64,000 bases of DNA from Acanthamoeba castellanii str. Neff (lineage: Eukaryota > Discosea > Longamoebia > Acanthamoebidae). The position numbers and the translations under genes are program-made. Within the stretch, counting starts at the first letter, position 1. The number at the start of each line of letters is the position of its first letter. Positions 1 to 13,532 of the stretch are shown here, piece by piece. The DNA lies in NCBI RefSeq assembly GCF_000313135.1, contig NW_004457466.1, positions 6,314 through 70,313 on the forward strand, written 5' to 3'. The notes under the pieces are model-generated. The model saw only the letters and a program-made list of their open reading frames with translations, ran no database searches and had not been told where the DNA came from.

Positions 1-1448
1 AGGATGATGCTGTCGCGGTCTCGCCCACCGCCCTCGGGTTCCCGGTCCTTGTCGCGGTCTCTCTCGCGGTAGGAATCGCGATCCCCTGCTCGGTAGGAGC
101 CGCCTAGAGGCCCCCTGCCGCCGCTGCCGCCACCACCGCCACCGGCGTAGTCTCGATCTCGCGAATATCCGTCACGCTCCACCCGGTAGCTGTCGCGCTC
201 GGCCCTTGGATTGCTGGTGTAGGAGTCGCGTTCTCGGTCTCGCTCGCGAGAGTGAAACTCCCCGCCCCGGTCTCCGCGGTCTCGGCCATGGTCTCGCTCG
301 CGAGTGAACGATCGCTCCCTGTCCCGCTGTCGGTCTCGCTCCCGGTAGCTGTCTCGGTCCCTCTCTCTGTCCTTCTCCCTGTCCCTCTCCCTGCTGCCGC
401 TGCCGCTGCCGCCGCCTTCTTTGCTGTCCCTCTCTCGGTCACGGCTGCTGTGGCCCTCTCCCTTCTCTCTGCTCCTCTCGCGCTCGCGATCGCGCTCTCT
501 GTCCCGCTCTCGATCTCGCTCTCGCTCTCGTTCCTTGTCCCTGGCGGAGGAAGTGCTGCCTCCTCTCGCGTCTCGGTCTCGGTCTCGATCGCGCTTTGGC
601 CGCTTGTCGGCACCACTCCCGCTCGCGGTGGAACTGGCGCGTCGCAAGTCGCTCCCGGTGCGGTGGGGCTGGTCTGATGAGGCTCCTCGTCGGTTACGCT
701 CCTTCTCCCTTCGCCTCTCCTCTTCGAACTCTGCCGCCAGGCGCCTTCGCATGCTGGCCTGCGCCTCGAGCTCTTGCTGCTGCTCGTCTCCTTCGCCTCG
801 CTGGCAATTGTCCGCAAGGAGCATGCTGTCGCTGCCACTGCTGCCGCCGCCATCGTCGTCGCTTCCTCCCAGCAGAAGCTCGAGACTGAGCCTCTCGCCG
901 CTCTCGACCATCAGGCCCTCGACGCCGAGGTCCAAGAGACCGCGGTCGACCTGTCCACGTGGACCCAAGAGCTGCTCGACGACCGTCGCCGTGGTCCTCT
1001 CGGTTGCTGCACACGGCGCCGCAGCGGCACGCCCACCGAGGGCATTGTTGATGAGGGCCTCCATCTCCAACACCATTTCTGTGACGTCGCGCCCGAAGGA
1101 GGGGCCGAACTCTGCTTGACGGGTCCAGTCTACCCCTTCGTCGTCGTCCTCCTCCTCGTCGTCCTCCATCCCGACGTCTCCAACAAGGGGGCGATTATCT
1201 TGGTCTCTTCCTCGATCCTCATCGTTGGCCGCGGTGTGGGATTGTTGTCGAGGTCGCCTGTGGCCTTCCGGTCGACCGAGCGGAGCCGTCCGGGACAGAG
1301 AGATGAGTTCTGGGGGCGAGCCGAGCGCACGCTCCGAGAGCGATCCCTCCAGGTGGCGACGATCCTTGGGGGCGGAGATGGTCGAGAGGCTGCGATACCT
1401 CGTAACTGGCCCCCTGGCCTTCTTCTCCTCGTCATTCATGCGGGACAT
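1..1448 (-). CDS. RE/RD dipeptide-rich protein, partial at left edge
   Basis: One frame on the minus strand stays open for about 482 codons, from the ATG at 1448 (second in-frame ATG at 1439) to the window edge, so the C-terminus is missing. The first ~160 residues are mixed, with an acidic block (MEDDEEEDDDEG) followed by a helical-looking stretch. The rest is dominated by RE, RD and KD repeats with Tyr-containing variants (DRDSYRERDRD) and a Gly-rich patch. Such mixed-charge RS/RE domains are typical of splicing and mRNA-processing proteins in nuclear speckles, so an RNA-processing role is plausible but inferred. I do not recognise a folded domain. Antisense frames here also look open because the repeats are low complexity, but only this frame gives an acidic and basic composition of a known kind. 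Confidence 0.6.
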   Translation of the reverse strand, partial: MSRMNDEEKKARGPVTRYRSLSTISAPKDRRHLEGSLSERALGSPPELISLSRTAPLGRPEGHRRPRQQSHTAANDEDRGRDQDNRPLVGDVGMEDDEEEDDDEGVDWTRQAEFGPSFGRDVTEMVLEMEALINNALGGRAAAAPCAATERTTATVVEQLLGPRGQVDRGLLDLGVEGLMVESGERLSLELLLGGSDDDGGGSSGSDSMLLADNCQRGEGDEQQQELEAQASMRRRLAAEFEEERRREKERNRRGASSDQPHRTGSDLRRASSTASGSGADKRPKRDRDRDRDARGGSTSSARDKERERERDRERDRERDRERERSREKGEGHSSRDRERDSKEGGGSGSGSRERDREKDRERDRDSYRERDRQRDRERSFTRERDHGRDRGDRGGEFHSRERDRERDSYTSNPRAERDSYRVERDGYSRDRDYAGGGGGGSGGRGPLGGSYRAGDRDSYRERDRDKDREPEGGGRDRDSII

Positions 1449-1788
1449 AAGTAAGATTTATATCTCTCCTTTCTCTCTAGATTCTCTCCTCGGTGGTAGG
1501 GGGGTGGATCCACCACAAGCATCGACAACCCGGGTCGCTTGGTAGGTAGGGGCTCTACTCTTGGCCGTCTTCTCCTTGGTGTCCGTTCCCGCCACTTTCC
1601 TTTTTGAGTTTTCTCACAGGTCAAAATGATAAGCAAAAATAATAAAAAATAAAAAAGCGAAAAAAAATAAAAAAGATTAAAAAAAGATTAAAAAAAAGCA
1701 CCCCGGCGTATCTGTTATTGTCAGATTATTGGTGGGGGGGGTAACGAGTGGTGCGCACCGTTGGTGCCTCGTCGTGCTGATGATAGCT
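1449..1788. other. Intergenic, A-rich
   Basis: This holds the upstream region of the left-edge gene and the 3' flank of ATP10, both on the minus strand. It contains an A-rich tract (about 1621-1700). No coding signal seen. Confidence 0.6.
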
Positions 1789-3334
1789 TCAGTCCGCCTT
1801 CTGCTGGTGCTCCAGACCAGACCTGCTGGCTAAGTTGTTACTGCTGCTCACGCCCTTCTCCTGCTGCAGCTTGTTCACCATCTTGTTGAGCATAGCCAGC
1901 TCTTCGGTGTTGGCCAACCCTACCGCCCGCCATCGCACCAGCCCGTCTTCGTCACACAGGAACGCATAAGCGCAGTATCTAATCGGTAGGGAGCGCGTTA
2001 GCATCAGGACTACTTGGGTCGCTTTGAAACGGAAGTTGCACGAAGCACACGCAGCACTTGCAACAAGACCGCTTACCTGTTCTTGATGTTGAGATCCCAC
2101 CGCATACGCTTCGTTTTGCGTATCCCATTGTAGTAGAGAACCTTGTTCATTCTGTACGCAACGGGAGGAGTATGAGTGTGAGGAACACAGATGATGGGCG
2201 CAAAAAGGCATTTGGACACTAGACTGGTGAAGTACCTCGACGGCTCGATTTCTTTGGCCGCGAACATGCGGAAGAGTCCACCAAACCACCAGTATCCAAC
2301 TTGCTGAACCAATTCCAGCTGAAGGTTGTTCCCATAATGTGTGTACACGCACATCCATGGGTGGTTAGCGTCACCATGTTTAGTCGTACCGGTACAACGT
2401 GTACCAGGATGGTGATGGTGGAGAGAGAGTGTGTGTGTGTGTGTGTGGTACCTCGTAGCAGTTCAAGTGCGGGAACTCGGCTTCGAAGGGCTTGCGCCAA
2501 GAGTCCAGCATGGCCGTAGCGAACATACGCTTGCATGTCACTAGAACGAGTGTGGGCGCTTTCGTGTGCATCGCCTGTTGGCGTGCGCGCGCGGTCAGGA
2601 CACGCGCTGCGGAAGAGGAAGAGCGCGAGCGCGAGCGTGGCGAGGCGTTCGTTTGCGCACCTCTTCGATGTTAACTTTAGAGAAGTCGAAGGGTTTGTAG
2701 GTGGGCAGCGAAGCCGGTATGGCGTCCAGCAACTTGCTCGCTTCCTTCTTTGGGGTAAGCTTGGGCACAGCGAAGAAGAACTTGCCTTCCCTGTTCTTCA
2801 GCAGCTCGTTGGCATCTCCCCAGTAGCCCTTATCCAGCTCTTCCTTCCTGCGAGGCGCCTAATGAGGCCAGATGCGACGCACACGCACACACGCACGCAC
2901 TTGCGACAACAGAGCACCACGCTTGCAAGCTACCACGTGCGACCACAGGGAGGGGAACTGTACAGCGCAAGCTCCTCGGGAGTCTTTGCCAGCTCCTTGA
3001 AACGCTTGAGCGTTCCCCAGTGCTCGTGGCGACGCCCCCCGATGGTCGCCTGTGCCGGCAGCACGCCCAGCAGGGGCGTGTGCATATGTCTCGGCCCGTG
3101 CCAGAAGGGCGGCCGCACTCGAAGAGAGCCACTTGTAAGCGGGGCAGCTGCACCAGGCCGAAGATCTTGGGGGGGGGGACACAAGACACAAAATCAACGG
3201 CACTGGTGAGTCCACCCCTTCAGTCCGCAAGGAGGGAAGGAGGCTGCACCTGATGGGACGCGGCATACAAGGAGCCCCGGTCTCGTCGGAGCGGAGCCGC
3301 CCAGGGCAAAGTGTCGCATTGCGCCTTTCTTCAT
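1789..3334 (-). CDS. ATP10: Mitochondrial ATPase assembly factor ATP10
   Basis: ATP10 helps assemble the Fo sector of ATP synthase at the inner mitochondrial membrane. Seven exons on the minus strand: 3250-3334, 2964-3165, 2661-2847, 2452-2574, 2236-2318, 2077-2151, 1789-1978. All have GT-AG junctions and total 945 nt, 314 aa. The N-terminus is basic and Ser/Ala-rich, consistent with a transit peptide. The family core is clear: TLVLVTCKRMFATAMLDSWR followed by PFEAEF, then the C-terminal signature YAFLCDEDGLVRW and an AVGLANTEEL helix. The length fits fungal and protist ATP10. It is divergent from the Rab gene, 224 bp away, and lies about 6-8 kb from the F1 delta and beta genes, which it serves functionally. 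Confidence 0.85.
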
Positions 3335-3558
3335 GGTGGCTGTCACTCTCTTTTTACAATAAACATCTTTTATTCTTTTTTCTTCTTGCTCCGCGCTGAA
3401 ATAATTTAATGCCGACGTAAGAGAGGAGAGAAGAAATAACTGACCGGGTGCGAGAGATCATTGAACATCATCGAAGATCGAAGACGACCACGACCGCGAC
3501 GGGGCGATAAAGGCCAGCCTCTCCAAGTGTTTATCTCAGCGCGCCACACAAGACCGCC

Positions 3559-4913
3559 ATGGCGGGCAGCAGTTTGAACCCCGAGTTGTACGGCAATCCG
3601 ATAGATAGACTCATCACTCTTTGCTCTTTGCAGGGGGCGAATGGGCTGTGTCAAGTATATTCATTATTCATTATTATTATTATTATTATATGCAGTGATT
3701 ACGTATTCAAGACGCTACTTGTGGGCGACCACGGCGTGGGCAAGTCCGCCATGCTGGCCAGATTCACGGTTCGTCCCAATATCCCTCTCTTGCGCAACGA
3801 GTGGACGAAATTCATTCTCGCGCGATTGTTGTTTTATAAACAATTATTTTTATTTATTTATTTCTCTCAATGACAGGAAGATAAATTCGAAGACAACGCC
3901 CCTGCCACCATGGGTGTGGATGCGGTAAGTGCACTCAGCAGAGCCCCCCCCCCCCAAGGCACAACTTGATTAATTGCTTGCACCTAAAATCTTGATTCGG
4001 GGGCGGGGCTAAAATGCAGAAACCCAAAACAGTAGTGGTTGATGGAAAGAGGGTCAAATTGAACGTGTGGGACACAGCGGGCCTCGAGAGGATGGGCTTC
4101 CTTACAAGCAGCTATTATCGAGGCGCTCATGGAATCATCATCGTTTTCGACGTCGCCAGTGCCGGCTCGTACCAAAACATTGCCAATTGGGTGGGCGAAA
4201 TCGAACGCTATGCCAATGACTCAGCTCTCAAGATCCTCGTAGGCAATAAGGTAAGAGTCGTTCTCCCTCATTCTTGGTTTTATGCTTCTTTACAAAATTA
4301 ATTATTAAATAAAATAATTATAAATAAAAAAATTTTCCTCTAGCAAGTTTAAACTAAACGTGGTCCTCGGCAGTCGGATCTGGTCCAACGAGAGGTCAAG
4401 CCCGAAGAGGCGCAAGTACGTCGCCGCATGGCTCCCACCCCCATTCACCCTCCTTTCGAGACACACACATATCCCTCCGCACAGTCACCTTTGTGTTGGT
4501 GCTGGTGGCTTGACACATTTTTCTTTGTTTGGCTTGTTGGTGCAGGCCTACGCCAAGAACGACCTGGGCGTCGACTACTTTGAGACATCGGCAAAGGAAG
4601 GCGTCAACGTCGAAGAGGCATTTTTGAGGCTAGCAGAGCAGATGAAGAAGAGGTTCGTTGCTTGCTTGCTTGCGATCAAGCGAGGTTTGCCGTTTCGTTT
4701 GCCTCCCCTTCCCGGCCATTTTTGCCTCTCGCGCAGCAGATCTGCTCCTCAACCGCGCCTAACATGCGTCTCTCCCCGCCCGGACTTGCGTGTGGGCCTT
4801 TTAGGAAGGACGGCATGACGAGTTCATCATCGGCGCGGCCATCAGGAGGGCCTACACTCAACCTCGACCAGGAGCCCGCCAAAAAGCCGTCCAAGAAGAT
4901 CTGTAGTATATAA
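3559..4913 (+). CDS. Rab family small GTPase with Leu in the DTAGQ motif
   Basis: A membrane-traffic GTPase of the Rab1/Rab8 group. Seven exons: 3559-3587, 3696-3768, 3877-3924, 4020-4250, 4374-4415, 4546-4652, 4805-4913 (639 nt, 212 aa). Seen: P-loop GDHGVGKS (Lys26), switch I Thr45 in ATMGVDA, WDTAGLER (Leu72 where Rabs have catalytic Gln), GNKSDL and ETSAK. In animal Rabs and Ras the same Gln-to-Leu change blocks GTP hydrolysis, so this protein may be naturally GTP-locked; that is inference. The tail ends KKICSI, with a single Cys three residues from the end rather than the usual CC, CxC or CaaX. The first exon join gives NPEFDYVFK, matching the Rab1 N-terminus. Confidence 0.92.
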
Positions 4914-5497
4914 GGAATGCCGGCATCCCGTGTGCCCACCTCCGCCTTCGGCCTCTCGCTCTTCTCTCGCCTCACTACTCAACATCGCGCGCCACCCTCT
5001 CAGCACACCCCGCTCCTCCCACGAAGAATCGACGCCGGCGTCATTTTGCTTCGACTCCTTACTCCGCCGCGCCTGCTCTGGCTCTCCCCTCAGAAACAGA
5101 AGCCGCGGCAGCAGTTTCACAGTGGCGTACAAAGGGGGTCTCTATCCCTTGCGCATTGTAAAAACAACAACATCCACCACACCACCAACAAGCCAGCTCG
5201 TGGCCTTTTTGGGTCCGAGAGAGCAAACCCGCACGGCCGATTCGGCCAATGGTGCGAATGGAAAGTGGCAAAACCACCCGAAAAATGGGCCTAAAAGCTT
5301 TATTGCTTGGAATTGGGGTCGGAAAGAGCAGAGACGAGCGCCGCGAACGACGCCAGAGTGCGACGCACGGCAAACCCCACACAATACGACCGGCCGCGAG
5401 AGCTCTTCTTCGAAGGTTTCAGGTTTCTCTTTCTCGCTCTTGTAATACCGCGTAGGTGTACTCTCCTGTGGCCACCTGCAGAGAGAGAGAGAGCTTC
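4914..5497 (+). other. Intergenic between Rab and MFS genes
   Basis: 584 bp holding the 3' flank of the Rab gene and the 5' flank of the transporter gene. It is pyrimidine-rich near 4930-5060. Short open frames here lack coding character. No RNA gene or repeat seen. Confidence 0.5.
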
Positions 5498-8210
5498 ATG
5501 TCATCCAAATCGCGAGTTCATTTTCGGGACGAAGACGAGGGCCTGCTGGCCAGCGCTTCGCCCTCGATTCAAGATGATGATCACCTCTCCGGCGATGAGG
5601 AGAGGCAGGAGTCTGGCGAAGTGCTCGAAAGTGCCGGAAAGAAGGACATCGCGTTGATGATTTTCATCAATTTCCTGTCCTTCGTTTGCTTCGCCATCGT
5701 TCTTCCTTCTCTATGGCCCTTCCTCAAATCGGTATGCGTATACGCCACCCCCGTCTGTTGAAGGACCTCGATTTTTCTTTCTCCATTAGCATGCTGCTCC
5801 ACCACGGACGACCTCAACAGCCCAGCCTTTTTTTTTTTTTTTTTTGAGACACTTACGGTGTGCTGCTGCGTGGATTGGTGTTGTTTCTCTCCCCAGTTTG
5901 GAGTGAATCAGTCGTGGACCGGCTGGGCCGTGGCGGTGAACAGCGGTGGCACCTTCCTCGCCTCTCCGATCTTGGGCAAGTGGACCGACTGGCGAGGCGT
6001 GAAGGAGGCCCTCTTCATTTCCCTCATCGTCATGATCGGCGGCAACATCATGTATGCCCTGTCTCAGGACGTGTGGATGCTGCTGGCTTCTCGCTTCATC
6101 GTTGGCTGCGCTGCCGGTACGTGGCGCCCAACCTTTTCCCCTCTCGACCGGTTGGCCTGAGGTGTGGCGTACTACTTTGCCTCACGGTGTGCTGACTTCT
6201 CTCAACCCACCACCACCACCACCACCACCACGCTCCTCTTCTCTTTTACCCACTTCGTCTCCGTTCGTCTCAAAGCCAACTACGCGCCGGCTTCGGCGTA
6301 CCTGACCTATGCGACTCACCCCAACGACCGAACGACGGTGATGATCGCCAACAGCGCAGCCTCCATTCTGGGCTTCATTCTTGGCCCTGGTGCGTTGCGG
6401 CCCCAGCCACCACACCGGCTTGGTGCTTTGGTGGTGCACTGACCTCCCACCTTTGTGCGTGTGCGTGTGCGTGCGCACACATAGCGATGGCGACGGGACT
6501 GTCCGCGTTGCCGGCCTTCGAGGTGTCGGTGTTCAAGGGGAACGATTTGACCTACCCGGGCTGGGCGTCGGTGCTGCTGGCCCTGTTCTGCCTGATATTC
6601 GTGCCGACGGTGAAGAACATTCGACCGCGCAAGGTAACACCCGAAACCGACGACAGCGGGAAGAAGAGCGAGCAGGAGGGGAGCGACGCCCTAAATCATC
6701 CATACCTAAACCCGATTGCCGAGGATGAACACCTCCTCGTGCTGGCGCCCGAGCTGGATAGAAGGAGAGGAGGGAGAGCGGAGGTTATGTATCATATTCA
6801 GGAGGATGGCCAGGACGAGGAGGTGATGGAGGAAGGAGGCCAGACGTTCGCCATGGACTCGTTTAGTGTATATACCCCCGTGGACTCTCATCTCATCAGC
6901 CCGTCCTTGTTGCAGGCCGGAGAGGGCGTCTTCCCCGCCAAGGGAGCGCTCGACCCCAGCTCCCTCTCCCAGGCCCACATCGCCACCGAGACCAATCCTT
7001 ACGTCAAACCCTCCGGTATCTATATTGTCCATTCATATATCACACACACGCACACGACACCGCACACACCGCACACACCCTCGCTCATTTTTCCCCTCCC
7101 CCCCACCCGCTGCCTCCAGACGCCTCCGTGCGTTCGCTGAAGACGCTGGCCCAGCCCGGCCTGCCCATCTGGACTGTCATCGTGGTCCTCTACCTCCAGT
7201 TCGCCTTTTACAACGCCTTCACCGTCTTCGAGACCATCGGTACCTCACCTCTCTCTCCGCTCCTTCGCTTCCATTATCGCCGTGGGGTAACCCGTCCCGC
7301 GTCCAACCTAACCTGGCCCCAACGCGTCCGTCCGGCAGGCACCCCCTACACCCAGCACGCCTACGGGTGGAGCGTGACGACCAACGGCTTCATGTTCGCC
7401 GGCATAGGCGGCGGCTGCATCGTTTCGCTGGTGATCCTTCAAGTCGGCGCCATGCTCTTCCAGGACCGCACCCTCCTGCTGGTCACCGAAGTGCTCATGG
7501 CCGGTGGCTTTGGGCTCCTCATCCAGTGGCCGTTCGATGAATACGTACGCGCGCATGACCCCTTCAAACCTGGTGGGCCAGGGCTTGCATCTCACATTTT
7601 TTTGTATTATTGCTTATTTATTTTTAGGTCGAGCTGCCCAGGTTCATCATCGGTGTCGGCCTTGCGAGCGTCGGCTTCTCTTCGGCCTGCGCCGTCGTGA
7701 TCTCCATCTTCTCCAAGCTGCTAGAGAACGTCGAGCAGGGAGTGATGATGGGATGGCTCAGCGCATCTGGCTCTCTCGCCCGAGTTGCGGGTACGTTTCC
7801 GGTCGTTGTGTGGTGTGTGTGTGTGTGTGTCGCAAAGGTTTAACTTTCAGCGTGCGTGATGGTGCATGGCTCTCCCTCTTCTCTCTCTCTCTCTCCTCGC
7901 AGGACCGCTGTTTTCCGCCTACGTGCTCCAGTACGTGGGCGGAGGGCTGGTGTTCCTGATCACGGCCTCGATGCTCGTCGTGGCCCTCGTTCTCACGTTG
8001 GCCTTCTTCCCGCACCTCAAGACCGCGCACAAGGGGGACACCTCCGCCGCATCTGCCACCACCGCGCCGAAGGCCACGCCCAGCGGGTCGGCCAAGTGGC
8101 GCCAGAAGAAGAGCGGCGGCAAGATCCGCTACGCCGGCGAGCGACCCACCGCTGCCGAGCAGAGCTCGCTCATCAACAGCGAGTACGACGACCATGAGAC
8201 GTGGGACTAA
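5498..8210 (+). CDS. MFS transporter, MFSD8/CLN7-like
   Basis: A polytopic Major Facilitator protein, likely endolysosomal. Exons: 5498-5731, 5897-6116, 6276-6389, 6485-7015, 7120-7239, 7339-7544, 7628-7790, 7903-8210 (1896 nt, 631 aa). A ~48-residue acidic N-tail precedes TM1. The loop after TM2, SPILGKWTDWRGVKEAL, and the ASILGFILGP stretch match the MFSD8 pattern of membrane protein CLN7. A ~150-residue hydrophilic loop follows TM6 (about 6600-7015), and the C-tail has EQSSLI, an acidic-dileucine-like sorting signal. The substrate is not evident (human MFSD8 is reported as a lysosomal anion channel or transporter). The start at 5498 avoids an upstream ATG at 5456 that adds an unlike leader. 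Confidence 0.8.
5828..5845 (+). repeat. Poly(T) tract in intron 1
   Basis: 18 consecutive T in the first intron of the MFS gene, about 50 nt before the acceptor; an extended polypyrimidine tract. Confidence 0.8.
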
Positions 8211-8500
8211 GCTGGAAGCTGCCTCCAGGCATACAAATAGAGAGACCGTTCAGCCTCTTTCTCTTCTACTTCTTGCCTAGTTCTTGGCGAACAGGCCGGA
8301 GAGGGTGGAGATGATAGTGTGAAAGACAGCTGGAACGATTGTACAACAGCGGTAGTGATGGTCGCTAGAAGGAGGAGGAATTGGGGGGGAGGGGGGTGCA
8401 GCGAAGCCCTTTCGTGCAGAGGAAGAGGCACAGTCGAGGCTGTGGCTCGTGGTTCGCCAGCTTGCTCGACTGCGAGGACATCGGTCGTGGGAGAGAGCGC

Positions 8501-9404
8501 CTACTGTTTGGTGAGAGGATCAAACCGCAGCTTGACGGTGCGCATGTTGTAGTCGGCGTTGATGTCCCTGCTGCCGTCGTCTTCATCGTCGCTGTCGTTG
8601 TAGATGAGAGACTGGGCGTGTGCGTCGTCGGTGGTCACGAGCGAGGATGGGCGATGATCGACCGCCAAGCGTGCGCTATCGTCGTCATCGTCACCGTCGA
8701 GGAGAATGACGTTGGCGGACGACACGAGCTTCTGTTGGTTGTTCTTCACGAAGAGCACGAGACGGAGGAACTGCATGCCATAGCGGAAGATCAGGAGGAA
8801 GATGGCCACTGCGTCGTTGATCTCTTCCATCGTCGACGGTCCGCCAAAGTACACCCCGAGCGACACCACGCAAAGCACAGTCACCACGAGATCAAACCTG
8901 ATGGCCACCCAGAGGCGCGCGCGCGCGCGCACGCACACGCACATTCACCACCGGACACGCACACGCACACACCACAAGCGACGTAAGAGGCAAGACGTCG
9001 AAGGCCTAAGAAGGGCGCCTTCAGGGCGGGAGGAGGAGGGCAAGGTGTGTAGACACGCACCAGTTGGACTTGGAGGCGAAGAAGCGTTGCTTCTGGGCGA
9101 CGAGCTTGAAGACAACCTCAGAGACGAGCGCCACGTTGATGAAAACCTCGAGCGTGACGAAGAACCAATGGGTGGGGTAGCCGCGAGCAATGATGACCCA
9201 ACCGATGAGGAAGAGGTTGAGCAGGATCATGCCCACATAGAAGAGGGAGCAGCCTCGAGAATGAAGCCAGCGATTGGCGAGATTGGAGATTTTCTGGTGG
9301 ACGGTGAGGGCAGATGTGTGGACATCCTCCCCTTCCTGGTGCAGCTGCTCTTGGGGGTCCACCCAGGTCATGAAATCATCGTCCTCGGTGAATCCGCGCA
9401 GCAT
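8501..9404 (-). CDS. Four-helix voltage-sensor-like membrane protein without pore
   Basis: Two exons, 9061-9404 and 8501-8897 (741 nt, 246 aa), joined at NW|FDL. Four membrane segments are visible: S1 ~52-72, S2 ~80-101, S3 ~116-132 (beginning NWFDLVV with the conserved S3 Asp) and S4 ~144-165 with Arg153, Arg160 and Lys166 (FRYGMQFLRLVLFVK). This is the layout of an ion-channel voltage-sensor domain, but no pore helix pair or phosphatase follows. The tail is Asp-rich and soluble. It resembles VSD-only proteins such as Hv1 proton channels in layout, yet S4 has only widely spaced charges, so function is open. The start at 9404 is chosen because the upstream frame to 9593 looks like untranslated sequence. 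Confidence 0.65.
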
Positions 9405-9670
9405 TTGCGGCTGGTTCTGTTTGTTTTCGCGCTTCTCTTGCGTGTGCACGCACCAAAAAGAAGGATTGCTTTTGTTCTCGGCCGGTTCGTGAAAATCGCC
9501 GAGAACAAAGACAGCACCCCCAAAAGAATGAAAATGTAAATCTCTCCCAAGCCAATCAAGGGGGTAGGGAAGAAGAGAGAAATAAAGCGGCACAGATGAT
9601 GTGAGAATCGTGTGTAATTACTGAAAGAGAAGGGGAAGCGGGTGGGTCTCTGGCGAGGGGGGGGGGTGTT

Positions 9671-10246
9671 TTACACCTTGAGCGCAGAGCACATGGCCTT
9701 GTACACCTCAACGCCGATCGTGGCCACGGTCTTGGCCTCAGCGTCGCTGGCCGAAGCAAGCTCCTTGGTAAAATCTTCGAGACCCTTCTTGGCCTTCTCG
9801 GGGTCGAGCTGGTCGAGCGGGAAGGCCTCGACGACGTTGACGTTGCAGTGAGAATCGGGGTAGACGGTCACGAAGCCGCCGCTGATGAAGTAGTCGGCGT
9901 CCCTGGTGGCGCCCGACTCGTCGAACTTGGTCACCTTCACCACGCCGGGCTTGAGCTGGGCGATGGTGGGCACATGGTGGGCGAGAATACCCATGTCGCC
10001 GGTGGCCGAGGGCACCGTGGCGATCCTGACGGGCTCAGCATTAATGAGGGTCTCGTGGGGGCACGCAAGCGTGAAGATGAGCTTGCCCTCCTTCACGGCC
10101 TTCTCGTGCGCCTCCCTTTGCGCGTCATCGGTCGCGTAGGAGCGGCGAGTAGTAGTGGTCAGCACCGAGGCGGTGCGGGGGGCGAAACGCCCGCCAGCGG
10201 CGGCCGACATACCAAGAACTCGCGAGGAGGCAGAGATGCGACGCAT
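9671..10246 (-). CDS. ATP5F1D: Mitochondrial F1-ATPase subunit delta
   Basis: Single-exon gene, 191 aa. The delta subunit (bacterial epsilon) sits in the central stalk of F1 with gamma and epsilon and couples rotation. An Arg/Ser/Ala-rich presequence (~38 residues, ending RRSYA) is followed by the beta-sandwich domain. The diagnostic stretch GDMGILAHHVPTIAQLKPG is present, as are YFISGGFVTV and a C-terminal helical pair. The length equals the usual mitochondrial form. The start at 10246 gives the presequence; upstream frame residues lack this character. It is head-to-head with the beta subunit gene. Confidence 0.95.
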   Translation of the reverse strand: MRRISASSRVLGMSAAAGGRFAPRTASVLTTTTRRSYATDDAQREAHEKAVKEGKLIFTLACPHETLINAEPVRIATVPSATGDMGILAHHVPTIAQLKPGVVKVTKFDESGATRDADYFISGGFVTVYPDSHCNVNVVEAFPLDQLDPEKAKKGLEDFTKELASASDAEAKTVATIGVEVYKAMCSALKV

Positions 10247-10752
10247 GTTTGTTTCGAAAAGAATTGGCGATGTAGGGAGGGGGCGAGCGATCTCTTGGGG
10301 GCAAGCAATTCTTTTTTCCTTTCGGTTGATTTGTCGAGAGTTTGCCCCGTCTCGGGGTGTGCAGCTTTCGCGCTTCGATCGTGCACGTTTGGTAGCAGAA
10401 AATAGTTCCGAAGGGGGAAATATCCCAGCGTCAAAGGGCGGGGCGCTGAAATTTGCGAGCGTCTTGCCAGCCAATGGGGGCTTGGGGCCTCGTCTTCCTT
10501 TGCGCTTCTCTGGGCGTCAGTCCGGTTTTGCTAGCAGCTGTGCGCCACCACCACACACTCCCGCAGCAGGTAGAAAGTCACCCCCAATCTTCTTCAATTT
10601 GTTTAGTGTCGTCTACCGCCGCCGCACTTTTGCATCGGAAGATCTTAGTTTCTATTCCCCCCGGCTCCGTTGTCAATATAATTGCCCGTTGTCGTTGAGA
10701 AGAAGATCCTTACTCAATGTTTATTATGTGACGCGCGCCTCCAGGTATAAAG
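10247..10752. promoter_or_regulatory. Bidirectional delta/beta intergenic region
   Basis: 506 bp separates the delta ATG (minus) from the beta ATG (plus). Nothing else is coded here, so it must contain both promoters and both 5' UTRs. No clear TATA element is seen at a usual distance on either strand. Shared regulation of two F1 subunits needed together is inferred from position. Confidence 0.6.
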
Positions 10753-13325
<2,573 letters not shown>

Positions 13326-13532
13326 GCGCCCGCGCGGGACTGTCGCGATCAACTGCAACCTCTGTCTATTTCCCCTCTCCCTTCGCTTGTTCATGCTAAC
13401 ACCAACCCACCCCCCAAAATACAAAAAATAACAAAATCCACCAGCGCACAGCACCCAAAAACAAAAACCACCCCACCCAGATGAGAGCTCATTCTCTCAA
13501 TCTTTATTCATCATAATCTCTGGGCCATCATC

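Noticed and set aside
2429..2447. Short tandem repeats considered as CRISPR-like
   Set aside because: Simple dinucleotide repeat in an ATP10 intron, with no spacer structure.
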